From Diadema setosum (Eukaryota; Echinodermata; Echinoidea; Diadematoida; Diadematidae), in NCBI GenBank assembly GCA_033980235.1, contig CM067070.1:29940394-30004393 (forward strand): 64,000 nt of DNA, given 5' to 3'. Numbering within the stretch: position 1 is the stretch's first letter; every line of letters starts with the position of its first letter. A program made the translations under genes and the position numbers. The notes below the pieces were generated by a model. It was not told the DNA's origin, ran no database searches, and saw only the letters and a program-made list of their open reading frames with translations. Shown here in pieces: positions 1-12,861 of this stretch.

Positions 1-887
1 TTTTGCAATGTTTTATGGTTTGCTGATTTTTTACAATGTTCTACTGTGCATCGTAGCTGGCTATCACCTCTTTTTTTTATATATATGGCAACATCTCATA
101 TACATTTTATATAGAAAACGTAAATAGAAATGAATCCAACATTTAAATTGCATTGAAGGGCATCACCTTTCAAAACGCTTTGTTTTTATGATATCTGTTC
201 CCTACATAACCAGCTATTACTACGCAATGACAGTAACATACAAAAGTAGTATAGGGCCATCCTCAATTTTGATAGTGGAAACTGCAGGAACCTTTTTACA
301 GAAGTAATCATTCAACAGTCATTAAACAGTCGAGGCGTGTAAAAACGACACCATAGAGTACACGTAACTTGTATTATAATTCGTTCACAAACCCTCTACT
401 ATAGGCTTGCTGTTTTACAATTGGAATCGATGTACAATTTGTTGAAATGATAATACCTATAATGATAAAAACAATAACCGTAAGGCATTGCATTTGTAAC
501 GTGCTTAAAACAAAGTTGGAGCGTAAGCTATACTAAGATCGACTAAAGGAAAGAGGCGAATATAAGGAAAATGAGAGAAGACATGTGTAAAAAAAAAAAA
601 AAAAAAAAAAACTAAAAAGCAAAATCAAACAAACAAGATACACTTAAGAAAAGGAGAAAACGGCAATCATCAGTGCTTATCAGTAACTGACAGGGTAGTA
701 TTGATAGGTTCAAGCTCAGTACATGAGGGCAGCTGGACAGGTGGTAATCGATAATGGAGAAAATGTGAGTATTCACTACTATTCCTAGTAGCAGCTCTTC
801 AAATTCAAATTCAAATTCAGAACAGTTAGTTTGAAAAAAAAAAAGAAAATTAAGATTCATGTCCCCTCTCTTTCCTCTCCATTGCAG
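1..887. other. No gene seen; probable intron or intergenic
   Basis: AT-rich sequence with no convincing open frame. It has a poly-A run near 589-610 and a short direct repeat of AAATTC near 800-818. If the exon candidate at 888 is real, the part just upstream is its intron, ending in a pyrimidine-rich tract from about 861 to 887. Confidence 0.5.
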
Positions 888-963
888 GGACAGGATTGCG
901 AAATCGGAGGAGATTGAAGAGAATGCTGTTAACTTCCTTACAGGAGATCAAATATCAGAGTAG
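888..963 (+). CDS. Putative terminal exon of an unnamed gene entering from the left
   Basis: A strong splice acceptor (TTTCCTCTCCATTGCAG) ends at 887. After one base that completes a codon, the frame reads DRIAKSEEIEENAVNFLTGD then QISE and a TAG stop at 961-963. The peptide is acidic, lacks low complexity and looks like a helical protein C-terminus. I do not recognise the family. The second frame open here is arginine-rich and less protein-like. No canonical AATAAA was seen close downstream. The exon is supported only by splice signal plus frame; all other exons would lie outside the window. Confidence 0.4.
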
Positions 964-1480
964 TGTTTAGCTCACGATATTGCTCAACAAAACCAAGAAC
1001 TATACAAGAGGGGACATGACTGGCAAAGAGCAAAACAGGTTACCAAAGAAATGTGTAGTGGACAGGAAAACGGAGAAACGAAGAGAATGAAAGCATGGCG
1101 ATCACCGTGACGATCACCCTTTTTACCTGTGTTCATTTAGGGGTACTTCGTGTTTCAGTATTTTTTGTACGATTTCTATTTTCTGTTAATACGACTCTTC
1201 CACTTGTAAAGAAGTCCCCGGTACCAGCTGAACAGTAATGTAATTGTTGTGACTAGCGTTTTGATTTAAAAATGATCGTTATATCAAAAAAAAAAAAGGG
1301 GGGGGGGCTAGTGCACTACATGAAATAACCATGCCTCCATTTTCACTAAAAAATGATTCTTGTTGGTGTCATAGTTGTTTCATATTCTAATCCGATAATT
1401 ATCTAAGAAACCTGAAATAGCTGTGTGGATCAAGATGAACTAAAAGATCAGTTCATTTATTTGATCTTGAATTGGGAATT
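964..1480. other. Non-coding; possible 3' UTR then intergenic
   Basis: No open frame. An A-run followed by a G-run lies near 1286-1308. The left edge of the tandem array described below is reached at about 1480, where similarity to the other array copies first becomes visible. Confidence 0.4.
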
Positions 1481-2991
1481 ACTTATCCTTTTACTTAAGT
1501 TCGTTTAATTGGCATCATTTTGATGAGCAGTTTCACTGATACCGCAATATGATATGGAAGCACTGAGTTGTTTTCTTCAGATATCTCCTATGCTCTGCTC
1601 ACAAAAGGAAATAAAAAAAAAAATATTCATTGTATTTTTGGCATCCATAGAAGGCACTGTATAGCTCCACGGAGAAAACTTTAAAACATATTCTGGAAAA
1701 CGATGTATTTCTGTTCTCGTTTACCATTAGTCCTTGTCTTAAGACACTAATGCACTCCCAATCGAAGAAGACACATATTATGCATAGAAATTAAAAGCAT
1801 ACTGTTTAATGCTTAAGAACAAAAAACAAAACAAAAACAAAAGAAACATCACCGACAACAAACTAAAAACACCACGGCTTTCCCGTTCGGTTAGTAAAAT
1901 CATGGGCAGATACATTTACCGCTCTGTGCTTGGGCAATGGGAAATAAGTGATATCAGTTGTAAAAAATTGTGCATTATGACTTGTTAATATATCCAGAGA
2001 TTTTTTATTTTTCAGGGCTTTGCATTTTTCACACTTTTTTATAAAGATTTGATAGCTTCCTTTAACATCAAATGCATCTTCCTTAATTTCTGCATGGTTC
2101 CCTCATCGATGTTTTGAAGCACGCAGCTGTGGCAAAATCGAATAATTGTACGCATTTATTCAAGTATGGAACACTTTGTCCTTTCAAAAGAATGGACAGT
2201 TCAAATGACTGCATTCGTTCTGAAAAAAATTGTTTGCCCGGATTCAATACACCCCCGTCTTTCCCTTTTGAGGTTTTCTCATCACCTAGGCTGAGTCTTT
2301 GCGATTGTGGCAGTATGCCGGTTTTGGCAGTATGCCCGTTTAGCCTGCCTTGTCTCATGTAACAATCATCGTATACCAGTCACTTCATTGTAATCAGGAT
2401 CATGTCAAAAACATCATGTTAGCACTGTGGGTGCAAGGATGCATCGCACTGTATTACAGCTATCTACCATGTCTACTGAATAAGATCCTCCATATTTAAT
2501 GGCTTTGGTGTAACCTGAAGCGCATTCTTATGAATGGTTGTCTTTCTCATTTCAATAGTATTCAGTTGGATACTCATGTTTTAAGGTTAATTAAGGTTTC
2601 TACCGTATGGTAAACATGATTATAAAACAATGTGTATCTTAAAATCGCCCAAGGTAATGGATGAGAACGTCAAAATCTATACTGCATTGATTTGCTATCA
2701 TGTTTGCTTCTCCAAGCAAGCCTGTAGAGATAACTGTGAAAAAGACAGTTTCAAGAAGTCCCTGTGTAAACATTATCTTACTCTCATTATTGAGAAACGT
2801 TGTAATAACTGTTGTAATGATTCCAAAGAGATCTAGGTTTGTAACAGACATCAATCTATTAATAAATTTCATATTCACACAAGTGTACTGTGACAAGGAT
2901 TGTGGTGTTTTGTTTGTGTTTGTTTGCTTGTTTGTTTGTTTTGGTTGAAGTTTGTCTTGGTTATGTGTTGGTTTTGCCTTGTTTTTTCTGT

Positions 2992-2999
2992 TCTTTCTG

Positions 3000-3031
<32 letters not shown>

Positions 3032-3034
3032 TTT
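2992..3034. repeat. (TTTC)n microsatellite
   Basis: About nine perfect TTTC units, following a stretch rich in TTTG. The long lysine-rich minus-strand frame over it is an artefact of this repeat. Confidence 0.9.
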
Positions 3035-3539
3035 TGTATATTCATACATGGAATTATTCAGCATATGCCCAACATTGTGTTTTGAAAACAGTAGTCTGGA
3101 TGAGTGACGTGACACAAAACTTCCCTTCAGCAAGTCGGCTTTATCTTCTTCTCTTTTTTTTTTTTTTTGACAAATTTGACCATTACCATTTAGCTGGCAC
3201 ATTTCACATAAAATGAATCCGTTCTGCAATAGCATAAACTATGCTTCTTGGGGATCTTTTTCTTCAAAGGTTTTTGTAGGTTTGTTATCAATATGGACAC
3301 AGCTTTCCTATCTAAACTCCTGCTCATCTGGAAATGAAACAGGGTTCCTTGTTTTAAGTATCATCGTGACGTTGTTTCGAAGTCTGGTTAATTCGAGTAT
3401 GATTACAGTTCGTGAACTGAAATGGAAAGAAGATTGGAACTACTGGCCTTTACAATCCAAAGAGGACTCGTGCAGGATCAATACTGCCCTCTGGTGGTTA
3501 TCATGTGCGTCAATTTTAATGGCATGTGGGAAGACAATT

Positions 3540-4018
3540 GAAGACTTGAATATAAGAACTACCCAAATCCAATTTTGTAGAGAAATTCAGTTTGACATTG
3601 GAAATTGTAGCTTATGCATGAACTCATCTTGTGTATAAATGATAAATCCAATTACCTCCTGAAGTGCCTGAAATGAATGAGTTAAATCTTATATTGATAT
3701 TATGAATGTAAGAATTAAGGACTGGGGTCATTTTACATTCATATTATAGCGCCCTCTCTCATCCTTTTCTCATCTCTGCAGAATATCATGTATATGATTC
3801 AAAGAACGACCCAAGTCCATCACACAAAATTGCCTCTCCACAATTAATGTAAATGTTGATTGTCATACTAACAATGTTCTAATTTGTATATACAATGTTG
3901 CCTTCCCATCACAGTTAGATAGAATATGATCGGACAAATAAAAAAGATATGACTTTTTTTTTAAGTTTACTCGAAATGGTCTTCCATGGACTTGGGGCGT
4001 TCATATATTCAGATACCT
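3540..4018. mobile_element. Miniature inverted-repeat element, family A, in array copy 1
   Basis: The left end (GAAGACTTGAATATAAGAAC) and the right end (GTTCATATATTCAGATAC, read on the other strand) are imperfect inverted repeats, extended inward by CCCAAATCCA and TGGACTTGGG. A second copy lies at 30408-30888 in array copy 3 at a different position in the unit, and array copies 2 and 4 lack it. It therefore inserted after the array formed. No coding capacity. The flanks here give only an imperfect duplication (CAATT against TAATT). Confidence 0.75.
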
Positions 4019-4130
4019 AATTGCTGGTGAGATCATATCTTGGTGGGCCCACTGGTAAAGATGACGTATCATTTCTTAACCATAGATGGACTGTGTGCAT
4101 TATATGATGCGACGTGTTCATTTACAACGG

Positions 4131-4162
4131 TCGGCCGTGATAAGGCAAAGGAACGTAACTCA
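4131..4162. repeat. Left terminal inverted repeat of the 15.1 kb element
   Basis: Contains the core AAGGCAAAGGAACGTAAC, the complement of the right end. A further degenerate copy of the core (ATAAAAAGCGTATCTTAC) lies at about 4262, still left of the LINE insertion. Confidence 0.75.
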
Positions 4163-4319
4163 AAATTTGGGCATTTTGAGTTATGAGCATATGGCTCCTA
4201 AATAAAATGCGCTCTTTTTAATGGTGAAAGTCTCAATTCTCAAATGTTTACCATTTCAGAGATAAAAAGCGTATCTTACACACCTTTTTCACAACTTTGC
4301 CGTTTCCAGCTAGGCAAAA

Positions 4320-4338
4320 TTCAATTCAATTCAATTCA
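4320..4338 (-). repeat. (AATTC)n LINE tail
   Basis: About four AATTC units mark the 3' terminus of the minus-strand LINE. This kind of short simple-repeat tail, rather than poly-A, is known from CR1/L2-group elements. Confidence 0.7.
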
Positions 4339-5059
4339 TGCTTTATTTCATTTTTTGAAAAGAACATAAACATTTCACTTTCTTTGGTAACAGAAAATAA
4401 GGTTGCATAGTCAAGACAAAGTAAATTGAGAAAAATAAAATCGAGGAACCTTGGAATAAGAAATACGTTGTAATGAAACTTGACTGAAGTGATAAGGACG
4501 ACATAATACGTAAGACATCGAAAAATGGAGGGACCCACTAAAAAGACAATGCTTGTAGAATGTGGGCCCCTCAAGTACAGAATGTCAATAGAAATTGAAC
4601 GGATGCAAAAAGGGGAAGAAAGACTGGGAATAAAGTAAAAAAGAAAAAAAGTCTGGAAGCCCTCTAGGAAGATAGAGTATCAAACAGACATACATACTCA
4701 GGCGAGTAAACAGAAAACGAAACTGGGACGGCGAAACTAATAAAGGGGGACTCATAGACAAGACAGAACGAGACAAGACAGAACGAGACAAGACTAATAT
4801 AACAGGAAGACAATACAACGGACAGAAAGACAGAACAGATCCAGTGATCCTCGACAGAATTCATTGAAAAAAAAAATGATGGGATGCGTGAAAAGGATAC
4901 CATTATATAGAAAAGTATAGAGAAATAGATGCAGAAATAATATAAATGAAATCAAACCTACTCTGTAGGTGTCTCAGGACAAGAGAGACGAGAAAATACG
5001 GTATATCACTTGCAAGCCAAGTTCTTCGAAAAGGAATTGAAATAAGCCAACAGGCTAAT

Positions 5060-8000
5060 TCAATTCTGTGGGATCATAAAATTGCAATAAAACAACTTTA
5101 ATCTTCTTTTAAATGAATATATAGAGGGGGAATCTTTTATATTATTATTCAGGGAATTCCAGTAAGTTGGGCCAGTGTAAATAAGTGTGTTCTTAGCAAA
5201 CATCGTTCGTAAAAGAGGTAAATGAAATTCATTGGAGCGTCGAGTGGGATACTCATGGAATGATTGATTTCTTTGAAACATAGAAGCAAAAATGGACGGG
5301 AGTGAATCGTTGCTGTACATGTACATAAATTGCCCCAAATTATATAAAAACAAATCTTTAATTTTTAATAGCTTATTGGAGGAAAATAACAAATTTGAGT
5401 GGGAGGGTATGGAAGGATAACAGATGATACGGAGAGCTTTCTTTTGTAGAAGGAATACTCTATCCAGTAGATTCTGATGAGTGTTACCCCATACTAAAAC
5501 ACCATAATTAAGATAAGGCAATATCAATGAAGAATATAACATAAGTAATGATTTTTTGTGGAATATACGAATTCATTCTATTTATAACGCCTATATTACG
5601 CGAGATTGTGTTGGATATATAATCAATATGTAACTTCCAGGAAAGTTTGTCGTCAACAATAATTCCAAGAAATTTAAGATGTGAAACTCTTTCTAACTGA
5701 ATATCATTCAAAACTATAGCTGTACTCACAGTATCAACAGTATTACTGAAAATCATGTATTTCGTTTTTTGGGCATTCAAGGATAGTTTGTTGGCTCTTA
5801 CCCAATTACTCACTTTTTGTAATTCAGAATTAACTTTTTGAACAAGAAAATTATCATCATTGTGGGCAAAAAATACACTAGTATCGTCAGCAAAATGAAT
5901 GAAAGAAAGTACTTCAGATGCCTGACAAAAATCATTAATATAAGCAATAAATAACAGTGGTCCTCATAAACTTCCCTGCGGAACACCACAATTTACTTCT
6001 CTTATCACTGAACAATTATCTTTGATTATAACAAACTGTCTTCTATTTTCCAAATAACTCTTGAACCACTCCAAGGCCTTCCCACGTATTCCGTAATGTG
6101 ATAACTTGTGGAGTAGAATATCGTGATCAACAGTGTCGAAGGCCTTGGAGAAGTCCAAGAAAATACTAATAAGGATTAATGAGAATGATTATCAATTGCG
6201 TGAGCCACTTTATCAATAAAATATAAAAGAGCATGAGTTGTATTATGCTTCTCTCGAAAACCGATTTGCGAATTAGTAAAAATATTATGCAACTTCAAAA
6301 AACCAATAGTTCTCTTATGAATGAGTTTCTCTAAAACTTTGGACAACGATGATAATAATGAAATTGGACGATAATTACTGACATCAGATTTATCACCCTT
6401 TTTAAATAATGGAATTACTTTGGCCAGTTTCATCTTGTCAGGAAACACACCGTTAGAAATTGACAAATTGAATATATAAACAAGTGGATCAACAACTAAA
6501 GATATAACACCTTTAAGAATGAAATTATCTATATCATCATACCCAGAACTCCTCTTGTTCTTAAGAGAAGATACAATATCAATAATCTCATGTCTATTAG
6601 TTGGAGTAAAATAAACAGAATTGGAATTGCGCTGGCCTAAATGTTCAGTAAAATGATGCTCTGACGCAGGAATATTTTGGGCGTAACTTTCACCTATCTT
6701 TGAAAAGTAAGAATTGAAAGCATTTGCAATGTGAACAGGGTCACTGATGATTTCATCATTCAACTTAATGTTGTCGAAACCAGATTTTTTTACTCGAGAC
6801 ATTCATAGCTTGCTTTAACACATTCCAAGTATGTTTCATATCAAACTTGTATCTTTGCAATTGCTTGAAATAGTATCTTTTCTTCTCAGAACGTAAAATC
6901 ATAGTTAGAGTATTTTTATATAAAGTGTATTTACGTTTTGATCGCTCATTTTTTTTCCAATTTGTATCTATAATACAATCGATTTTTCCTGTTAATCGAC
7001 CGAAGAATTGATTTTGTAATCCACGGCAACCTAGGTGTCTTTTCATAATCTGGTTTATTTTATTTTTTCGGAATTACATTATCCAAATTATAATTAAATA
7101 TTTCCATGAAATAATCAAAAGACAAATTAATATCATCACTTTCAAAAACTCTTGACCAATCAACAGTTTCGAGAACCGCATCAAGACTAGCTAGCTTTTC
7201 AGACGAGACTCTACGACTCAATAAAGGAGATGAAAAAAATTTAACATTATTAACTGAGGTTTTAAGCGCAAAATGAGTCATAATTGGATAATGGTCTGTC
7301 ATATCTGAAAGAATTATATAAGAATTAATAAGGGGTAGGGTATTACAAAACATATTGTCGATCAGAGTAGCAGAGTGATCAGTGACACGCGTAGGTTTCG
7401 AAATAAGCGGAAGAAAAGAAGAGGACAAAAATGTTTGAAGAAACTCCTGTGCGGCAGTATCATTTTCCAACTTGAGTAAGTCAATATTGAAGTCGCCGAG
7501 GAAGAAACAATCCTTATTTTTAAAAACTGGGGATTTTATCAAATCTGAAAGGTAAGTTAAAAAATCCTTGATATTGGAGTTTGGAGGTCTGTACATAATG
7601 CCGACCACAATATTCCTAATTCCTGGGATGTAAATTTCTAAAAATAATGATTCAACAATATTATCCATTCTGGAAATATCATCATGAACAATACATTCAA
7701 AAGCGTTCGATATGTACAGTGCAACACATCCACCACTCTTATCGGGCCTGTTATTAGCAAATATATTGTAGCCGTCAATGTTGAAAAAATTTTCAGTGTT
7801 GGAGTTTCACCAGGTTTCACTTAAACCAATAACTGATAATGCCTGATTTGCATCAGTCTCTAAAAATAATTTTAACTCATCAAAATGCTTATTCAAACTC
7901 CTGATATTTAAATGCAACAAAGAAAATGTATCTTCAGAAAAACTTTCGTAAATATCTTTACATCGATTCACAGTAATATATTTACACAACATATTTTCAG

Positions 8001-8196
8001 TTAACTCTCCACCAAAATCATAAGGCAATTCATTTACAGATGAATTTAAGTTTTCAGCGATAGCATTGTCATAAAAAATTGCTCGTGAATTAGAAACTCC
8101 ACGAACCGGATCTGAATCTAACCTTATGTGCCTAAATAACTCAAAAAAGTCATTATTTGAAAGAGAACTAAACGGTGCATTCGGGAAATTAGCCAT
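5060..8196 (-). pseudogene. LINE ORF2: endonuclease plus reverse transcriptase, broken
   Basis: From the start at 8196 the frame has an APE-type endonuclease (LHLNIRSLNKHFDELK, IGLSETW, GIMYRPPN, FFLGDFNIDLL, VTDHSATLIDN, SDMTDHYPI) and then a non-LTR reverse transcriptase (GDKSDVSNYRPISLLSSLSK, NSQIGFREKHNTTHAL, MDFSKAFDTVDHDILLHKL, GVPQGSL, FADD near 5883-5894). The total is about 1045 codons, close to a full-length CR1/L2-type ORF2. It is interrupted by frameshifts near 7810, 7650, 7050, 6790, 6165 and 5520, and by an in-frame TGA just after PQGSL near 5965. It therefore cannot make an active enzyme. The motif set suits the CR1/L2/Daphne/Crack group; a clade call needs a tree. Confidence 0.92.
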
Positions 8197-9144
8197 TATA
8201 AATGTGGAACATATCTATGAAAGTTTGTATTACCGATCGAGCCTCAATGACAGGAACGAGTGCATACTGCGAGAAAATAAGAAACCAACAGAGTGAGGTA
8301 GGACACTGGAGAAGCCGAAGAACATGGATTCTGTCAAAATCATAATGAGCAGAGGATCGCTGCGAAGAAGTCGAACAGGGAAGAAAAGAGAGCAGTACAA
8401 AGTAGACGAGAAAGTTCAGTAACAACGAAGAGAAACATGAAGCACACATACCATGTAACGAGGACAAATTGGTTGTCTCCGAGGGCTTCCGAGACGATAA
8501 CAATGGAATATATACAACACAGAAATCCGAGCGGACATTAGGAATGACATGCTAATAGTTTTTGACTGGCTCCCGCAATGTAGAGCTGGTGCGCTTTGAG
8601 CGCTCGAAAAGGTCCAGTTGTAATGTAGTGGATGGATAAAAGAGAAAAAAAAATCACTATGCTGAAAATGATAACAGGATAGAAAAAATACAACCTGTTT
8701 GACAGACAGACTAACGAGTACAGCATCCTGATATTACAAATAAAATCAGTGTGACACACGAAACGCTTATCAAACAAGGGCATTTGCCCATATTAATTAG
8801 ATGCATTTAAATATGACATTGCGGGGGCCCATGGAGTTCCTATAATAAACCAGATCACTAACATGAACAGTATCACAAACCAAGGCCGTGTAAAAATAAC
8901 CACTAAACGCATTTGGAAAGCTGTGAGTGGTGCGATGTTTTAGCCAATCGGGTTGCAGGGACTCCCATTATGCATAATCAATATACAAGGAACACATATG
9001 GAAAGATTTATAAGCATTACAGGGGTCGGTGACTGAGTGAACTAACTTCAAGTCACTGATGTCTTTCAACGTGGGCTCACTAGAATAAATCAATAGGTGA
9101 CCGGACAAAAGCCAAACAAACAAAACACAGGCGTGATCGAGAAG
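8197..9144. other. Non-coding region upstream of the LINE ORF2
   Basis: No convincing coding frame. The frames present are short and hydrophobic or unconserved. It may be the spacer between LINE frames or a separate insertion. Confidence 0.4.
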
Positions 9145-9690
9145 GCTAAAAGTAGGGTAAAGCACTTAAGGTATTCAATAGTTTGTCAGACTGAAGAAAA
9201 CATGAGTGCGCATAGTGATAACACATAATCAACAACTGATGTGTAACAAGAATAATCAGCTGTGGTGCTAAGAACGTAATAAACTATGATAGATTATGCA
9301 TGACTCAGAGGAGAAGGAATCTGATGGAGCAGGGTTCACGACCACAGAAGACTGTACACTATCAAGCAGACAAAGAGTAATTTGAAATCATTTAAAGGAT
9401 CAAATTGCCAATTCTAAAGAATTTGGTGGACTAAAAGTAGGCAGGAGCACCTGAGATATCCAACAGTTTGTTTGACTGAAGAGAAAATGAATGCTCATGG
9501 TGATTACACAAATTATCGGAAACTGATGAGAATAGTCAGCTCTGGGTGTTAAGTGCGTAAATTGACTATAATAGAGGTTATGCATACCCATAAGGAGACG
9601 GAATCTGGAACAGGGTTAACGACCACAACAACTTGTGTACAATATTATACAGGCAGGGAGTGATTTAAAAGCGCTTAAAAATCGGTTTGC
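9145..9690. repeat. Two tandem 286-bp repeat units
   Basis: The segment beginning CTAAAAGTAGGGTAAAGCAC at 9145 is followed in the same orientation by a diverged second copy beginning CTAAAAGTAGGCAGGAGCAC at 9431. Landmarks keep order and spacing: a GACTGAAGA block, a TTATGCAT block, and GGAATCTG followed by CAGGGTT and ACGACCAC. The units are non-coding. Confidence 0.8.
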
Positions 9691-9954
9691 CTGAGTGAAT
9701 AAACTCCGTGGATGGTTGAAAAAAAAAAAAACATCCGGGAATCTGGAACAGAGGAATTTGATTTGTATAGTTTGATTGTGTCTATGCATGGAAAACATCG
9801 GTCACCTATTTGGTAGTTGTAACAATCAACTCGAGATTATGCACGAGTCCTCAACTACAAACACACTGGTTCAGCAAACAAAATGAAAAGCACAATCATT
9901 TCAGAATACAAGGGGAAAGTGCTGACACGGCTGTTGGCTGTTTGAAACAAACTG

Positions 9955-10720
9955 TTCATTGAGGTCACTCAACCTCTATAATGTGTGGTACATTAAACAG
10001 CAGCAGCTAGGAATGCATTGAACACCCGAAACGAAGTATAATTACATAATAGGACCTGCTCTTAAAGGGACGGCGCAACGTCAGCCGAGACTTGGCCTTT
10101 AACTTTTACAAGGATACCAGAAACCACCCTAGTTAAAGAACCAAAAAGCATCACTTAAGAGATTTTCTATCTTCATTCATTTTTTAAGAGTGAGAGAGAG
10201 AGAAAGAAAGAGAGAAAAGGAAAAGTCCCAAATGAATCAGCGCCATCCCTTCAAGGAGACGCCCCGAACAGTGCAGAATAATACCGGCAGTAACCATGGT
10301 AACATAAGCTTAACTTTGTTAAGTTCGAAAAATAACAGAATACAAATACGCAGAAAATTAACGAGTTCATGTTTTACATGTAGTTTTGAAGAAAAAAATG
10401 CATCGTATACATAGCTTGTTGCGTCTTGAATGTCAAGGGAACCCATGAAGTTATCAGGATCAACATTCATGGTATGGGTAAAGACATACATGCACCTGAT
10501 TAGATGAGACATACAGACTTATCTGAGAATGTGAAAAATTTCAGACAGAATCTCGTAAGGAACATTGGTGCTATGATACTTGCACCAGTCTAACATTAAA
10601 TACACTTATTCGGGTCACTCAACTTGGGGTGAATAGATTAAATAACAGAGGGAATGCAAGGAGCATCCGAAACTCGAAACAAACAAACAAACAGGACTGA
10701 CTCTTAAAGGGACACTCTGG
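9955..10720. repeat. Diverged direct repeat pair, spacing about 650 bp
   Basis: GAGGTCACTCAACCTCTATA near 9960 to CTCTTAAAGGGAC near 10065 recurs in order from GGGTCACTCAACTTGGGGTG near 10614 to CTCTTAAAGGGAC near 10700. The spaced elements GAATGCA and CCGAAAC also recur. The pair is non-coding and adjoins the 286-bp units. Confidence 0.6.
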
Positions 10721-11423
10721 GTCATGCAGCAAAATGTTATGCATTTCTATATACAACAAACTTTCACCAAAAGGTCACAGAATCAGAATACTATAAAGGG
10801 TCTCAAATATGATTGAGAACGTATTGACTGGCTACATGAAACAATCGAGTTTGGTCATACGGGAAGAAAAAAAGAAAAAGAAATTTCGACCCCAAACTAC
10901 GAAAATGCTGCAAATTGGAAAAAACAAAAAACTAGAGAGCATTAACAAGGACTCAAACTTTTCAGCTATCCTCGAGTGAAATTTTCACGTCTTAGATATA
11001 CAAACCGATATGACAGTTGTTCCTGTGACACTATAAATTTTCTCAATATCATTAATAAGAACAACTATTTCTGAAAAACATTTCTCTGACCTCCTATCTG
11101 TTGTGCATGAAGTCTTAAATGAGAAATTAAAAACGAAAAATCTGGAAAAAGTAAAATAAAGATAAGTTCTATTTTTTAATCGACATGCCAATACCTATAG
11201 ACAGTTAAAGAGAGTGAGCCAAACTCGAAGATATCAAAAGAAACAAACAATCAATTATTTACTAAGTGATTAAACGCCCTTATAACAATTATAATGGCTT
11301 TGCTCAATTCACAGGTGCATAAAAACCCTATACCAGAAATAGAGAGTGGAAAACGAAGAAAAGAGAGAAGAGGTACACCCGGGGTGTCATTCGTTTAACC
11401 GAGGTCTTTCGTTATGCTCTGGC
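10721..11423. other. No gene seen
   Basis: AT-rich, with purine-rich tracts near 10865-10890 and 11110-11165. No frame worth reporting. Confidence 0.4.
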
Positions 11424-11788
11424 TTAAAGGGGAAGGCTAGTAACTGATCAGTGGGAATCAGTGGAAATGCTGGGAGATGATTGTTCCAATTTTTATGGGA
11501 TTCATTCAAGAGTACATTATATATCTTTTGTTGTGTGAAAATTATTTGCTTCAGAATGGTCTCATATTCAAGTAATGTGCAGTTTAATGTTTCCAGGTAA
11601 GCGTCCCTGGTCAGTGACGAGGCATTAAACTGCACATTACTTGAATATGAGACCATTCTGAAGCAAATAATTTTCACACAGCAATAGATATACAATGTAC
11701 TCTTGAATGAATCCCATAAGGATTGGAACAATCATCTCCCAGCATTTCCACTGATTCCCACTGATCAGTTACTAGCCTTCCCCTTTAA
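11424..11788. mobile_element. Near-perfect 365-bp palindromic miniature element
   Basis: Starts TTAAAGGGGAAGGCTAGTAA and ends with its complement (CTAGCCTTCCCCTTTAA). The arms match almost throughout and leave only a loop of about 30 bases near 11595-11622. The outer TTAA on both sides fits a TTAA target-site duplication, as used by piggyBac and Kolobok elements; that family link is inference. Frames over it are mirror-image shadows of one another. Confidence 0.85.
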
Positions 11789-12861
11789 AGAAAATGAAAT
11801 ATCTTATTTCTCCATACAATATTTCACAAAGTTTTGCCGGAGAGTAATGAAGGGAAATAAGACTTCTCTCCATGAAAAAGGCAAAGCTTTACATCAGTAA
11901 GAAGAAAAAAAAAAATAACTCATCACACCTGCCTTCGACAGTACAGTAAGTATGAAAGTTCATTTCTCCCTGCTCTCCACTTTCGCCATAACACTTACTG
12001 CTCGAAATTAGCAGCCCAACAACGTCAACAACAATTTATATCATATATAAGGAGAGGAAAGAAGCAATGCTTCTTGTTTGTCGGCGATTTTCATAAATGT
12101 TGTACTGCAGTATAATATTTTCTCTTACTAGAAAAACCGATAAAGCAAATAGAGCATGCGTTTATGCGACATTTTGTGAAAAAAAAAAACAGTTTCACGC
12201 ATAACGGAGTAAATATCGTGATTGAATCAGTGCAGTCATCAGAAATAATGCGAATGACCATAGTTAGCGTGATAAAGCAGGGTGTAAATCAAAATAAATA
12301 GAATTAAAAAATGCAGCTACAAGTCTGTCAACATCCAAATCAGGGAGATCCCACACAGCAATCAGGGAGATAGCTGTGTGTTACATACATTGCAGTGTGT
12401 GAAAATAATTCCCAAATCAGGGAAATTCTAATATTCTCTTATTTAAACAATAAATATACAAATTGTGACATTTTCAGAGAGACTTCTGCAGAATCTGGGA
12501 GACTTGACATTTCTGCAGTTACGTAACGCGGTAGGCATGGTCATCGCTTACGGGGTAAAAAATTGTGTTTGACTCAAAACACCAATACTCTTGTCATACA
12601 ATCGGTGATTTGACTATTGGGCATGCCGCCCAGACCTCCGTAACGCTTCTCAATATATCAATTTTATGAGGCTTACAAATTTAACATATTTCTGCCTCTA
12701 TATATACACAAAACCCCCTCGATATAAGTAGAGGAACTATGGCAAATAGCACTAGGACCAGAGGAAAGCTTTGCGAGTTCAAAGTATGGTAGCAAGGTAA
12801 TGGTACAAAAGAAAGAATTGTGCTTTATCAAATACAAATGAAAAATGAGTATCGGACACTC
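11789..12861. other. Non-coding, between the palindrome and the LINE ORF1
   Basis: No gene seen. AATCAGGGAGAT is repeated near 12340 and 12362, with a related AATCAGGGAAAT near 12416. The stretch nearest 12861 is probably the 3' side of ORF1. Confidence 0.4.

Larger units (their letters stand above)
1481..4130. repeat. Tandem array copy 1, left part
   Basis: This stretch is recognisably repeated in order in three further copies. The anchor GCATCATTTTGAT occurs here at about 1512 and again near 23054, 28401 and 33542. The block around 2085-2240 recurs near 23500, 28980 and 34130. The block CAATACTGCCCTC at about 3481 recurs near 24750, 30290 and 40685. The copy stops at about 4130, where the large TIR element has inserted, and resumes at 19214. 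Minus-strand frames here are low-complexity shadows of (TTTC) and (TTTG) repeats. Confidence 0.85.

Noticed and set aside
2639..3235. 198-residue minus-strand frame rich in KKERKKER and TNKQTNTNK
   Set aside because: It is a translation of the (TTTC)n and (TTTG)n simple repeats and is not kept in the other array copies.
3776..3830. Acceptor-like CTTTTCTCATCTCTGCAG
   Set aside because: Lies inside the family A miniature element and no open frame follows.
11387..11900. Two frames with the same peptide HKNWNNHLPAFPLIPTDQLL and its near copy
   Set aside because: Mirror translations of the two arms of the 365-bp palindrome.
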